A stretch of 64,000 nt of DNA from Membranihabitans marinus (GCF_021729155.1 NZ_JAJQYA010000001.1:326936-390935); one strand, 5' to 3'; shown: positions 28,708-37,994, counted from the first letter of the stretch. Notes: generated from the letters alone by a model not told the origin. Numbers and translations are program-made.

Positions 28708-28959
28708 TTATTGTGGTGCATTTCTATGACGCCAATAAGTTTTTCCACCGTGATATATTCCATATAAGACGATAAAAATCATTACCCATTTCAAACTAAT
28801 GGTTTTGGTACTAAAACTGTCATCTATAATGATCCATAATAGAAAAAGCACTCCAAAAACGATTCTGATAATTCCAGCTTTTGCTTGTGGAATTTTATTG
28901 AGAAAAATTTGACCAAAAATTAAAATTAAAACACATAATAGTAGCAACATATATTCCAT
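28708..28959 (-). CDS. Small membrane protein, unknown function
   Basis: An 83-residue protein with three hydrophobic segments (about 4-17, 29-45 and 55-70) and a basic C-terminus (YWRHRNAPQ). It starts 13 bases downstream of the minus-strand lipoprotein gene at 28972, so the two may be one transcript. I do not recognise the family. The length, membrane character and placement make it a probable real gene. Confidence 0.5.
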   Translation of the reverse strand: MEYMLLLLCVLILIFGQIFLNKIPQAKAGIIRIVFGVLFLLWIIIDDSFSTKTISLKWVMIFIVLYGIYHGGKTYWRHRNAPQ

Positions 28960-28971
28960 AATAACAAGTAT

Positions 28972-29706
28972 TTAAAATACATAACATATTGCATTAGAGA
29001 CTTGAGAATTGTCTTCGCAGAAGAAGCACCAACATCCCCATCCACAGAAGGCAGTGCCTAAACCTGCTGTTGATACACTACAACCATATGTGCATACTAA
29101 AACTTTCACTTGGTTACCATAATTACCACAAACTATTGTGTCTTGTTCATAGTAAGTCCTTGAATTATCAATGTTTTGTATGATTAGGTTGGGATTTAAA
29201 CTGTTCCATAAATTAAATATTCTTTCATAATTATCAAAAAAATAATTAACATTTTCAATGTTTTCTGAAGACGAATTATGATTGCTAGCAATTTCATTTA
29301 ACGAAGGAAACTTTTTTAAAAGTTGATTCTTTTTTTTGTTAAGTTCAAGGATGTATTCGTTGCCTACTTCTAATGATCCAAATACTAGTTCGAATATTTC
29401 ATTTTCTTTTTTTGTGCCGATCCTTTCGACTATTGACTCTCTAATATCATATAAAGAATAGCCAATAGATTGGGCTTTTTCAAGGTATTTGAAAAATTGT
29501 TGTCGATGTTCCCATAAGTCAAAATATTCATTTGAATTAACAATTAAAAAATATTCGGTTTCGGAAAGTTCTCTTGTAATATTATTTGATTTAGAAATAT
29601 TGTTGCTATCGGTGCAACTAAGGATAATTAGTGGGAGGGTGATTATGTTAAAAATAAACCAATAACACCCCTTTAAACTTTTTCTGTTTAAAAATAATAC
29701 TTTCAT
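28972..29706 (-). CDS. Hypothetical lipoprotein with Cys-rich C-terminal tail
   Basis: A 244-residue protein with a basic n-region (NRKSLKG), a hydrophobic stretch and a lipobox-like ILSC (Cys near 31), so probably lipidated. The middle (50-190) is helical and charged. The last 50 residues change character: a Gly/Cys-rich tail with eight Cys, including VCTYGCSVSTAGLG and FCGWGCWCFFC. This resembles no enzyme I know; the tail could be a disulfide-stabilised or modified domain. It is followed by a small membrane protein gene on the same strand. The region from here to 32.3 kb contains lineage-specific genes and repeats. Confidence 0.6.
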   Translation of the reverse strand: MKVLFLNRKSLKGCYWFIFNIITLPLIILSCTDSNNISKSNNITRELSETEYFLIVNSNEYFDLWEHRQQFFKYLEKAQSIGYSLYDIRESIVERIGTKKENEIFELVFGSLEVGNEYILELNKKKNQLLKKFPSLNEIASNHNSSSENIENVNYFFDNYERIFNLWNSLNPNLIIQNIDNSRTYYEQDTIVCGNYGNQVKVLVCTYGCSVSTAGLGTAFCGWGCWCFFCEDNSQVSNAICYVF

Positions 29707-29925
29707 GATTCAATAATTTTATAGGTTTAAAAAATGAAAGTTTCTTTTTAGCTTTAGCGTATAGATGTATGTTCCTAAGATATGAATATTTTTTAAATTT
29801 AAAAAATATTCATTGTATGCTTATTCATGTATTTTAGTTAGCAGAGCTAAATTGCTTTCGAATTACAATGGGAAATAATTGTAATAATAATGCTGAATCA
29901 GAAGCGTCCAAAAAAAGTAAAAAAA

Positions 29926-30005
29926 GCCCTGAAGGGGCCTAGTCTAATAGCATAGGGTGCAACCCTATGGAGGATAGATCTTCCAAAAATAAGTCCTGAA
30001 AGGAC
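29926..30005. repeat. Palindromic repeat cluster (GAA-loop hairpins)
   Basis: Three hairpins in 80 bases: GCCCT-GAA-GGGGC (29926-29938, one G-T pair), CATAGGGT-GCA-ACCCTATG (29951-29969, 8-bp stem) and GTCCT-GAA-AGGAC (29993-30005). Similar motifs are, from memory, dispersed widely in Bacteroidota genomes and are REP-like. Nothing here encodes a REP-associated transposase. Confidence 0.6.
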
Positions 30006-30273
30006 GTAGGCAAATAATAGAGATAATGGGTATATTAAAAATATTGCTGTGTTAAAAATATTAATCTTAACAGTGTTAATGAATAGAATAATAGCGATAG
30101 AATGAATTATGTAGGGTAATCATTAAAACACCTTAATCGGATTTGTCATGATTTTTGCCCAATATATCTTCATATGAAAATATATACGATTAAATCCAAA
30201 TTTGTTTCATAATAAAAATATGATATCGCAAAAATATCGCCAAATCAACTCTGTTTACACTTTATGGAATCTC

Positions 30274-30338
30274 GTCATGCCACAGTGGGCATGACTTCTC
30301 TCGCCAGAGCCCGATTTACGGGCTCTGGTGCTTCGCAC
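30274..30338. repeat. Covarying hairpin module, copy A
   Basis: Hairpin I GTCATGCC-ACAGTG-GGCATGAC (30274-30295), linker TTCTCTCG, hairpin II with 9-bp stem CCAGAGCCC, loop GATTTAC, GGGCTCTGG (30304-30328), then a small hairpin GTGC-TTC-GCAC (30328-30338). It has the same architecture and loops as the copies at 40041 and 40146, but different stem sequences. Confidence 0.7.
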
Positions 30339-30618
30339 TTTGCTCGTTCATCCACGGCTAATAGACTTCGTCCTTTCAGGACTTTCCTTCAAATTAAGAT
30401 TTTATACCAAATGAATTTTTAATCGACGATTATACTAGGATGTATATGGTCAATTATCCTCCGATTAACACCTTATTTTAACAAACATAGGTTCGTTTTT
30501 TTTTGACCCATTTATAAAGCGTAAATTTTTGGTTTTGAATAGCCATTTCTTTGTCTTGAATTTATTTTGGACACCTGTGATGCTGAATTGATCAACTTAA
30601 TTTTGTACAACAGATTAA

Positions 30619-31068
30619 TACCCTGGGAAGATAGATGCCAACTCCGTTTCTTATAATACTTTTGCCTCTATTGATATTTTGCCAACCCTCTGCGGAATTA
30701 CAGGAGCTGATTTACCGCAGAATGAAATCGATGGTAAAGATATATGGAACTGGATTAGCGGTGATGGAAGTGGTGAAAACCCACATAATTACTATCCTTT
30801 TTCCAACAGTAAACAATTTCAAGGCGTGATAACTGGGGATGGCAAGTGGAAGTTGCATCTAGAGCATCCTTATCGAACCATCGATTTTGGAGGCAAAGAT
30901 GGAATTCCTGGAAAGTATAAGTTTGAAACTATCGATACCTCTCTTTTTGATATGGTTCACGACCCCTATGAGCGATCCAACGTCATTGCACAATATCCAG
31001 AAATGGCTCAACAGTTGATTAAATGGGCGGAAGCTCACGAAGAGAAATTTTATACAAAAGTGGAATAG
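30619..31068 (+). pseudogene. 5'-truncated sulfatase copy (C-terminal 149 codons)
   Basis: Homologous to the 3' end of the sulfatase gene at 27236 and in the same relative frame. Similarity begins at YPGKIDANS (30619; YPGRMEANS in the intact gene), directly after an in-frame TAA at 30616, and runs to a stop at 31068. From about 30637 to 31020 the two copies differ by about three bases, but the last 12 codons diverge (EEKFYTKVE versus EQRFYAQEE). The fragment lacks the formylglycine site and metal motifs, so it cannot be an active sulfatase. It reads as the remnant of a tandem paralogue later homogenised by gene conversion. Translation from a TTG at 30679 is formally possible but unlikely to be functional. 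Confidence 0.85.
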
Positions 31069-31484
31069 GTTTCTAGAATATTAGAAAAGGAATTTTATGA
31101 TCTGAATTTATTTGAATTGTTATTTTTTTTAGTGTAAATTATTTTGTTTTTTTAGATAAATTCCTTAATTTAGAATCCTGTATTTGTTTGAAATTTAATA
31201 GATTAAATCAATTCATTAATATTTGTTTGATTTAATGTATTGTGATATATGTTATAACCTCTCAAAGAAATTTTTTCGTTGTAGCCCCATTTAGCTTTAT
31301 TAGATTTTCCGAAATCAAAAGTTCCATACTTGTGACTAGACTTTTGGGACGAGGATTTATGGAAATAGATCAACAGGGTGTTTGATGTGAAATCAAGTAA
31401 GTAAAATCCTCGATAATTAGAGGCAATTCACGGTTGTCTAGATTCGGATGGTATAAAAAGTAAAATGTTTTAAATAGGTGAATT
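31069..31484. other. Intergenic region without recognised features
   Basis: About 415 AT-rich bases after the sulfatase fragment. I see no gene, no strong hairpin and no clear promoter. Confidence 0.4.
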
Positions 31485-31679
31485 ATGAAAAAGAGAATAA
31501 TTCAAATTTTAGCATTTTTTGTATTAATGGCATTTATGTATTTCTTGAGCTATTCTTCAAGTCATACTGATGCTACGAAAAGTGGTGAAAAAGTCGTTCA
31601 TGTTCTATCTTCGGCTGGTGCAGCATTTGTCATGGTTTATTTAACCGAATGGATGGGCGTGTATAAGGTTAGAAAGTAA
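31485..31679 (+). CDS. Small membrane protein, unknown function
   Basis: A 64-residue protein beginning MKKRIIQILAFFVLMAF, with two predicted membrane segments (about 5-22 and 42-57) joined by a polar SHTDATKSGEK loop and a basic end (YKVRK). The signal-like start with a positive n-region and good hydrophobic core supports a real gene. Function is unknown, and neighbours give no clue. Confidence 0.45.
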   Translation: MKKRIIQILAFFVLMAFMYFLSYSSSHTDATKSGEKVVHVLSSAGAAFVMVYLTEWMGVYKVRK

Positions 31680-31801
31680 TTGATACCAAATATTAACCGA
31701 TCATATAGAATGCATTTGGTGTAATAGCAGGGAATCTCTCTCACTAATTCATTTAGTTTATATTTAAATAATTGATATTATTTATTCTAAATCAATGTGT
31801 T

Positions 31802-32344
31802 ATGAGGTGTCAAAAAATTCTATCAATAATATGTTGGCTATCCTTATTAATTGCAATTTCCTGTAGCAATGATGATGTGAGTATAGAGGAGCCAGAACAT
31901 AATATCTACGAAACTCAAGATGAATTGGTTATAAAATTTGCCGAGTATGTAGATCTGGTTATGGAATACAAAGAATTTAGATTGTTTTTAAAGCAAGAAT
32001 TACTCGGATTCGATGATGACAATATGGTATATCAATTGGCAAAAAATCGTATGATTGGAAGCCAAACATTGGAAGAGTATTTCATTGAAAAAACGAATGA
32101 TGCTAATTTTTTTCAAACTACAATGCTCACTCAACCGACGATTCAGATCACTATTCCCATTCATATTGAAAATTGGAATGCCAATGATAATACCCTGCCT
32201 ATATTGGCCCTTGGCATGGACTATGAAGATGATAAATACGAGTATATCTATACCATAAATATAGTAAACGATGAGCGACAGTTATTTTCCTTATTAGATG
32301 AACCTGATCAGGCTGTAATCGTTATAAAATACCAGGAAGGTTGA
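31802..32344 (+). CDS. Hypothetical lipoprotein
   Basis: A 180-residue protein with a signal peptide and lipobox AISC (Cys near residue 21) followed by SNDD, typical for surface-exposed Bacteroidota lipoproteins. ATG 31802 gives a compact basic n-region (MRCQKI); an ATG at 31772 would add ten residues. The rest is acidic with no motif I know. It lies alone between a small membrane protein and a MITE-like element. Confidence 0.55.
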   Translation: MRCQKILSIICWLSLLIAISCSNDDVSIEEPEHNIYETQDELVIKFAEYVDLVMEYKEFRLFLKQELLGFDDDNMVYQLAKNRMIGSQTLEEYFIEKTNDANFFQTTMLTQPTIQITIPIHIENWNANDNTLPILALGMDYEDDKYEYIYTINIVNDERQLFSLLDEPDQAVIVIKYQEG

Positions 32345-32416
32345 TATATTGCAATATTAGAAACTGAGTTATCTTGTCGTCAAATTTTATGGTTAGTTTT
32401 GATGTCCTTTGTAGTT

Positions 32417-32577
32417 ATACGAATTACATTTATAATTAACGGTAATCTTTCGATTTATTAGAAGTTTTACTTCGTTTAAAATACTCGCCGTAGCTACGGC
32501 TATGCCTGTGTTTTTAACCTCGTCAAACTTCAAATACTCTCGAAATCTTTTCCGTCATTATAAAATGTAATTCGTAT
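32417..32577. mobile_element. MITE-like element 1 (161 bp)
   Basis: Ends in inverted repeats: ATACGAATTACATTTATAAT at the left, and at the right the reverse complement of ATACGAATTACATTTTATAA, with pairing continuing through about 37 bases on each side. It contains the perfect palindrome GCCGTAGCTACGGC and a small GAAGT-TTT-ACTTC hairpin, and encodes nothing. The same ends bound the element at 39981. No clear target duplication is seen. Confidence 0.7.
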
Positions 32578-32669
32578 TAATTAGAATAGACTGGGAGATT
32601 TACTCGGAATATCTGGTTAATCTTATGGCATTTGCCTATATTTTCAATACATTTATTGGGTGTAAATAA

Positions 32670-34985
32670 ATGAAAATGTCAAAAAGCCTGTCATTGTTCT
32701 TGGTTACATCTTATCTTATTTTAGAGGCTTCCATATTTTTAGGAGGTCAGCCTAGGGAAGACCATTTTTTATCCTTTAATCATTTGCCGAAACAATGGGA
32801 CGAAGCCTTGCCTTTGGGCAATGGAATGCTAGGTATTTTGGTTTATGAAAAAAATAAACATATTCGACTATCTTTAGACCGAGCTGATCTCTGGGATCTC
32901 CGTGAAGTAAAAGGATTGAAGGATCATAATTGGGCATGGGTTGTCGATCGTGTAAAATCCAATAATTATAAGGCGGTACAGCAATGGGGTGATCTACCCT
33001 ATGATAGAGATCCCTATCCTACAAAGATTCCAGCCGCTGCTATTGAATTTGATAGCGAAGAATGGGGTAATGTTCTTCATGCTCAATTGGATATAAAATC
33101 TGCAATAGCCAAAGTAGAATGGGCCAATGGGGTAAAAATGGAAACTTTTGTCCATGCAACCGAGGCCATGGGTTGGTTTTCGTTCACGGGATTACCTAGT
33201 AAACCCAAACCCATCCTTTGTCCACCTGGATATACGAAATCTAATAATGATATAGCAGGAAATGCGCAGTCATTTCATGGACTTGAAAAATTGCATTACC
33301 CCAAAGGGGAAATAAAGGAGGATGATCATTCTATAATTTATCGACAAGAAGGAGCTGAAGGAATGTATTATATAGTGGCTGTTAGCTGGCAATATCAAGA
33401 CCATAGTTTGACTGGTCTTTGGTCGATTTCAAGCCATTATCCCGATCTTGCAAAGAATCTTACTGCAACAGAAGTAGTGGAGGAGGGAATTACAAAATCT
33501 ATAGATTATTTTCGTGAAAATCATCTTGATTATTGGGACAATTATTGGAGTCAATCGAGTATAGGTATACCCGATGATATCATCGAACGTCAGTATTATC
33601 TCGATATGTATAAATGGGCTTGTGTCGCTAGACCAGGTGCGCCAGCCATTACCCTACAAGCAGTTTGGACGGCTGATAATGGAAATCTCCCTCCATGGAA
33701 AGGGGATTTTCACCACGATCTCAATACTCAGCTCAGTTATTGGCCTGGTTATGTGAGCAATCATCTAGACCTGAGTCAGTCTTTTACCGATTGGTTATGG
33801 TCTATTAAGGAGCAATGTAAAGAATATAGTCAATGGTATTTTGGGACTACAGGGTTGAATGTGCCGGGAGTGTCTACTTTGATTGGTCAACCTATGGGAG
33901 GATGGATTCAGTATTCAATGTCGCCGACCGTGTCTGCATGGTTGGCACAGTATTTTTACTGGCAATGGAAATTCAGTGGCGACCGCTCTTTTTTGGAGCA
34001 ACGGGCCTATCCTTATTTTCAGGAAGTGGCTAGGCATCTAGAGGAACTCACAAGTATGCGGAACGGATATCGGATGCTTCCACTGAGTTCAAGTCCCGAA
34101 TACAATAACAATAGTAAAGAAGCTTGGTTTTCCAATTATAGCAACTACGATTTGGCTCTGGTTAAATATACTTTCCTCAAAGCCAGCGAACTGGCGCACA
34201 ATGTTGGGGATCTTATGTCGGAAAACAAATATCGAAAAATATTAACAGAATTGCCAGATTGGGATTTAGATGATAAAGGAGGATTAACCATTGCTCCCGG
34301 TCATCCATATCAGGGTTCTCATCGGCATTTTTCACATTTACTGGCCATACATCCTCTCGCTATTATAGACATTGAAAATAATGATAGCCTAAGCAACGAT
34401 TCATCTATTGTGGAAGCTTCAATTAGAAATTTGGAAACCGGCGGTTCGAGTCATTGGGTAGGTTATTCTTTTGCATGGATGGCCAATCTTTATGCGCGCA
34501 CTTATCAAGGAGATAAAGCAGCTGCGGAATTGCGAAAATTTGCTAATAACTTTGTCTCTAGCAATAGTTTTCATTTAAATGGAGATCAAAATAATGGGGA
34601 ATTTTCAAATTTTACCTATCGACCTTTTACCTTAGAAGGTAATTTTGCTTCAGCGGCAGGGGTACAAGAGATGTTGCTTCAAAGTCATCGCAGTTATATC
34701 GAAGTATTTCCCGCCATACCTTCCTCTTGGGATAAGGTGAGGTTTAGTGGATTGAGAGCCCAAGGCGGTATTGTTGTTTCAGCCACTAAACATAGAGATA
34801 TGATAGAGGTCGTGCTCTCTTCTAATCAGCCAACTACATTTCATCTAAAAATAGGAAATAATAATCGACTCATAAATCTATTGGGAATATCAGATAATAA
34901 TTCTAAATTCAAAAATGGCATTCTGGATATATCGATAAATGCCAATCAAAAAATTACTGTACAATATCAATTAGCCAATTTTTAA
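32670..34985 (+). CDS. GH95-like glycoside hydrolase (alpha-L-fucosidase/galactosidase family)
   Basis: A 771-residue exported protein (signal segment in residues 1-27). The order fits GH95: an N-terminal beta-sandwich starting WDEALPLGNGMLGILVY, a helical (alpha/alpha)6 barrel with DNGNLPPWKGDF and DLNTQLSYWPG, LPLSSSPEYN (conserved Glu), GSHRHFSHLLAIHP, and a C-terminal beta domain. GH95 enzymes invert alpha-1,2-L-fucosides or L-galactosides. In the catalytic N-x-N-T-E motif the first Asn appears as Asp (D-L-N-T-Q), so activity or specificity may differ. The next gene, a multidomain esterase, starts 3 bases after the stop. A second ATG two codons in (32676) is an equal start candidate. Confidence 0.82.
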   Translation: MKMSKSLSLFLVTSYLILEASIFLGGQPREDHFLSFNHLPKQWDEALPLGNGMLGILVYEKNKHIRLSLDRADLWDLREVKGLKDHNWAWVVDRVKSNNYKAVQQWGDLPYDRDPYPTKIPAAAIEFDSEEWGNVLHAQLDIKSAIAKVEWANGVKMETFVHATEAMGWFSFTGLPSKPKPILCPPGYTKSNNDIAGNAQSFHGLEKLHYPKGEIKEDDHSIIYRQEGAEGMYYIVAVSWQYQDHSLTGLWSISSHYPDLAKNLTATEVVEEGITKSIDYFRENHLDYWDNYWSQSSIGIPDDIIERQYYLDMYKWACVARPGAPAITLQAVWTADNGNLPPWKGDFHHDLNTQLSYWPGYVSNHLDLSQSFTDWLWSIKEQCKEYSQWYFGTTGLNVPGVSTLIGQPMGGWIQYSMSPTVSAWLAQYFYWQWKFSGDRSFLEQRAYPYFQEVARHLEELTSMRNGYRMLPLSSSPEYNNNSKEAWFSNYSNYDLALVKYTFLKASELAHNVGDLMSENKYRKILTELPDWDLDDKGGLTIAPGHPYQGSHRHFSHLLAIHPLAIIDIENNDSLSNDSSIVEASIRNLETGGSSHWVGYSFAWMANLYARTYQGDKAAAELRKFANNFVSSNSFHLNGDQNNGEFSNFTYRPFTLEGNFASAAGVQEMLLQSHRSYIEVFPAIPSSWDKVRFSGLRAQGGIVVSATKHRDMIEVVLSSNQPTTFHLKIGNNNRLINLLGISDNNSKFKNGILDISINANQKITVQYQLANF

Positions 34986-34988
34986 GTT

Positions 34989-36992
34989 ATGAAAAATTAT
35001 ATCATTATTTTTCTCCTCTCTGTATTTTGCAAGGTCCTGATAGGTTCTCCTATTTTCACCAACAACACATCTTCAAGCATTGAATTATTAATGGAGTATC
35101 CCGGGACTAAATCCATTTGGCAAGGATTTGATCGCTATGATTTTGAGTTTCAAGGTAGAGATGCCCATATCATAGTCCCTTCGTCTGAGCGGGCTGATAA
35201 GGCTTGGGTATGGCGGGCTAGATTTCCAGAATGGCATACAGAAATGGATAGTATATTGCTTCATCGCGGATTTTATCGACTCTATATCAATACCGATAAT
35301 CTCTACGGCAGCCCTAAGGCGATGGAAATTTGGGATTCATTTTATGAATATGTTTTGAATAGCTTTCATCTCAATGATAAAGTGGTGTTGGAAGGAGTCA
35401 GTAGAGGTGGACTTTTTGTATACAATTGGGCAAAAAGGCATCCTGAGAAGGTGACTTTTATTTATGCTGAAGCTCCCGTTTGTGATTTTACCAGCTGGCC
35501 TGGTGGCTTGGGTGCAGGTAAAGGAAGTATCAAAGACTGGGCACAACTAAAGGAAGCCTATGGTTTTGATTCGGATGCACAAGCTAAGGAATATTTGCAT
35601 CAACCGATGGATGACTTGGAAGGATTGGCAGCTGCTAAAGTGCCTATCTTGCATATGATTGGTTTGGATGATAAAGTGGTGCCAGTTGAAGAAAATAGTT
35701 TCCCGTTGATTGATAAGTATACTCGATTGGGTGGTCCCGCTACCATTATTCCCTGTACGGAAGGTAAGTCTAGTTTAGAAGGCCATCATTTTGAAATTCA
35801 AAGTTCAGCCTTGGCTGCTGATATGATTATATTGCACGCAGATAAAAATCACCAACCACGTCTTTCTTCTGGGCCATATCACAATACTCGACGGGGACTG
35901 AAAAATAGTTTTATCAAATTTGAAAGGGAGAAAGTTGGGCGAGTTGCTTTTGTAGGTGGGTCAATAACCCAAGGGACGGGTTGGAGAGATAGTGTGATTC
36001 AAATGTTGGAAAGTAGATTTCCAGATACAGAGTTTGAATTTATATCTGCTGGTATTTCATCTATGGGTTCTACACCAGGCGCCTTTCGACTGGAGCGCGA
36101 TGTATTGTCCAAAGGCAAAATCGATTTGTTGTTTGAAGAGGCTGCTGTCAATGACGATACCAATGGTCGTACGGATGAGGAACAGATGAGAGCCATGGAA
36201 GGTATCATCCGCCATGTCCAATCGAACAATCCGAGTGCAGATATCGTCCTAATGCATTTTGTAGATCCAGGAAAAATGGATGACTATCGAGCGGGAAAAG
36301 TACCTACAGTTATTCAAAATCATGAGAAGGTCGCTGCGCATTATCAAGTGTCCAGTATTAACCTCGCAAAGGAAGTGACGGATCGAATCGATGCTGGAGA
36401 ATTTACATGGGAAGATGACTTTAAAAATCTACATCCATCTCCTTTTGGGCACAATATCTATGCGCGATCTTTTGAGCATTTTTTCAATACGGTTTGGTCG
36501 GGCTTTGTGGCTGACGACGATAAGATAATCAGCCACGAAATGCCTCTGGCTATGGATAAATACAATTACCAGAATGGAAGATTGATCGATGTTGATGAAG
36601 CCAAATGGGGCAAGGGATGGCAAAAAGTACCGCATTGGACACCAAGTGATGGCAAGGGGGTAAGAAAAAATTATACTGAAGTGCCAATGTTGGTTGGAGA
36701 ATATCCAAGTGGGGTGTTAAAATTCAAATTTCAAGGTCCGGCCATCGGAATAGCGGTGGCTGCCGGTTCTGATGCAGGAATCATTGAATATTCTATCGAC
36801 GGAGGACCTTGGCTAACACAAGATTTATATACCAAGTGGAGTGGAAGCTTACATCTTCCCTGGTATTATACACTGGCGGCCGATCTGGATAGTGGGTCAC
36901 ATAAAATACGAATTAAGATGAGTAGTGATCGCAATGAAGCGAGTACTGGCAATGTTTGCAGAATTCGATATCTCTATGTCAATCATCCATAA
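34989..36992 (+). CDS. Two-enzyme esterase: alpha/beta hydrolase plus SGNH domain plus C-terminal beta domain
   Basis: A 667-residue exported protein (signal peptide about 1-20). Domain 1 (about 30-285) is an alpha/beta hydrolase with nucleophile elbow GVSRGG (Ser138), Asp in MIGLDDKVVP and His in EGHHFE. Domain 2 (about 310-500) is an SGNH/GDSL esterase: block I VGGSITQGTGW (Ser325), a Gly/Asn block around EEAAVNDDTNG and block V LHPSPFGH with the Asp/His pair. The last about 150 residues are a beta-sandwich resembling those attached to carbohydrate esterases (PAIGIAVAAG, IEYSIDGGPW). Two esterase sites suggest removal of two different substituents from one glycan, fitting the GH95-like gene 3 bases upstream. 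The 3' end converges with the next gene, 29 bases apart. Confidence 0.85.
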   Translation: MKNYIIIFLLSVFCKVLIGSPIFTNNTSSSIELLMEYPGTKSIWQGFDRYDFEFQGRDAHIIVPSSERADKAWVWRARFPEWHTEMDSILLHRGFYRLYINTDNLYGSPKAMEIWDSFYEYVLNSFHLNDKVVLEGVSRGGLFVYNWAKRHPEKVTFIYAEAPVCDFTSWPGGLGAGKGSIKDWAQLKEAYGFDSDAQAKEYLHQPMDDLEGLAAAKVPILHMIGLDDKVVPVEENSFPLIDKYTRLGGPATIIPCTEGKSSLEGHHFEIQSSALAADMIILHADKNHQPRLSSGPYHNTRRGLKNSFIKFEREKVGRVAFVGGSITQGTGWRDSVIQMLESRFPDTEFEFISAGISSMGSTPGAFRLERDVLSKGKIDLLFEEAAVNDDTNGRTDEEQMRAMEGIIRHVQSNNPSADIVLMHFVDPGKMDDYRAGKVPTVIQNHEKVAAHYQVSSINLAKEVTDRIDAGEFTWEDDFKNLHPSPFGHNIYARSFEHFFNTVWSGFVADDDKIISHEMPLAMDKYNYQNGRLIDVDEAKWGKGWQKVPHWTPSDGKGVRKNYTEVPMLVGEYPSGVLKFKFQGPAIGIAVAAGSDAGIIEYSIDGGPWLTQDLYTKWSGSLHLPWYYTLAADLDSGSHKIRIKMSSDRNEASTGNVCRIRYLYVNHP

Positions 36993-37021
36993 GCTGAGTT
37001 TTCCTAGTAGATGATGGTCAA

Positions 37022-37861
37022 TTATTTTTTGATTAATTGAAGTTCTGCAACTACAGGTAAATGATCGGATGCGTATTTTTCATCAATCACCTTATTGGTA
37101 TAAGAATTAACTAGATGGTCTGGTTTGAAAAATATAAAATCGATGGCCTTTTCTGGATTGTCTACTGGAATGGTTGGTTGACAATTGGGCAAACAACTTC
37201 GAGTAAAATATTGATCGAGCAAACTTATGGTTTCACTGTTTTCTTCAACATTAAAGTCACCGGCAATAAGGTGATTGCCCGGGATCTTGTCTAGACCTGT
37301 CAACATCATCTTGGTTTGAGCTAAATTGTTTTCTTTAAATTTGTAATCCAAGTGAATACTGCCAAAATAAATTTCATGACCAGCATAATTTACTTTAACT
37401 CCTGCATAAACCCTGTCTTCGGCGTTTAATCCCTCCATAGTAGGCAATGGAATGCGCAATGAATCCAGTATCGGCATTTTACTTAGTACGGCATTGCCAT
37501 AATAGCCTCCACTATAGTCAAATGCTTTGGCAAAATAATACTCCATGCCGAGTTTGTCGGCCAAGGCTTTGGCTTGGTGTAAATCTTGGCCAGATCTTAT
37601 GGTATGTACATCGACTTCTTGTAGGGCGACAAGATCTACATTTTGTTCTCTTATAACCTCGGCAATGGCATCAATATCTATAACATTTGGTTTGGAAGGA
37701 GGATTGGCGTGATGAATATTATAGGTCATCAATCGCAGGGAAGTAGTATTGTCATTGTTGTCATTGACAGATGAATCACTGTTTGATTTGGAGCAGCTTA
37801 TTAAAGAAAATAAGACTAATATTAGGGAATATTTCCGAACGAAATGCACTAAAATTATCAT
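37022..37861 (-). CDS. Endonuclease/exonuclease/phosphatase-fold lipoprotein
   Basis: A 279-residue lipoprotein (lipobox LISC near residue 23) with the EEP fold: RLMTYNIHHANPP, DLVALQEVDVHT (metal-binding Glu), IYFGSIHLD, HLIAGDFNVEE and the final SDHLPVVAELQ. Exported, lipidated members often act as phosphodiesterases or sphingomyelinase-like enzymes rather than nucleases; the substrate is unknown. It is transcribed towards the esterase gene. No operon partner is close by. Confidence 0.85.
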   Translation of the reverse strand: MIILVHFVRKYSLILVLFSLISCSKSNSDSSVNDNNDNTTSLRLMTYNIHHANPPSKPNVIDIDAIAEVIREQNVDLVALQEVDVHTIRSGQDLHQAKALADKLGMEYYFAKAFDYSGGYYGNAVLSKMPILDSLRIPLPTMEGLNAEDRVYAGVKVNYAGHEIYFGSIHLDYKFKENNLAQTKMMLTGLDKIPGNHLIAGDFNVEENSETISLLDQYFTRSCLPNCQPTIPVDNPEKAIDFIFFKPDHLVNSYTNKVIDEKYASDHLPVVAELQLIKK

Positions 37862-37994
37862 GGTCGAATTTATATTTTGATACCGTGAATGTAGTGATTC
37901 GTCCGCAATATAAAAGGAATGTCAAGCCCAAAGTACAAAAGTTTATATATTGATAATATAACTTTGATATAAGGATGTCTAATGGTCCAATTAT

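Larger units (their letters stand above)
29707..30618. other. Repeat-rich intergenic region
   Basis: About 910 bases with no supported gene. It holds a cluster of hairpins with GAA/GCA loops (29926-30005) and one copy of the covarying two-loop hairpin module (30274-30338), then leads directly into the truncated sulfatase copy. The rest is AT-rich and featureless to my reading. Confidence 0.5.
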
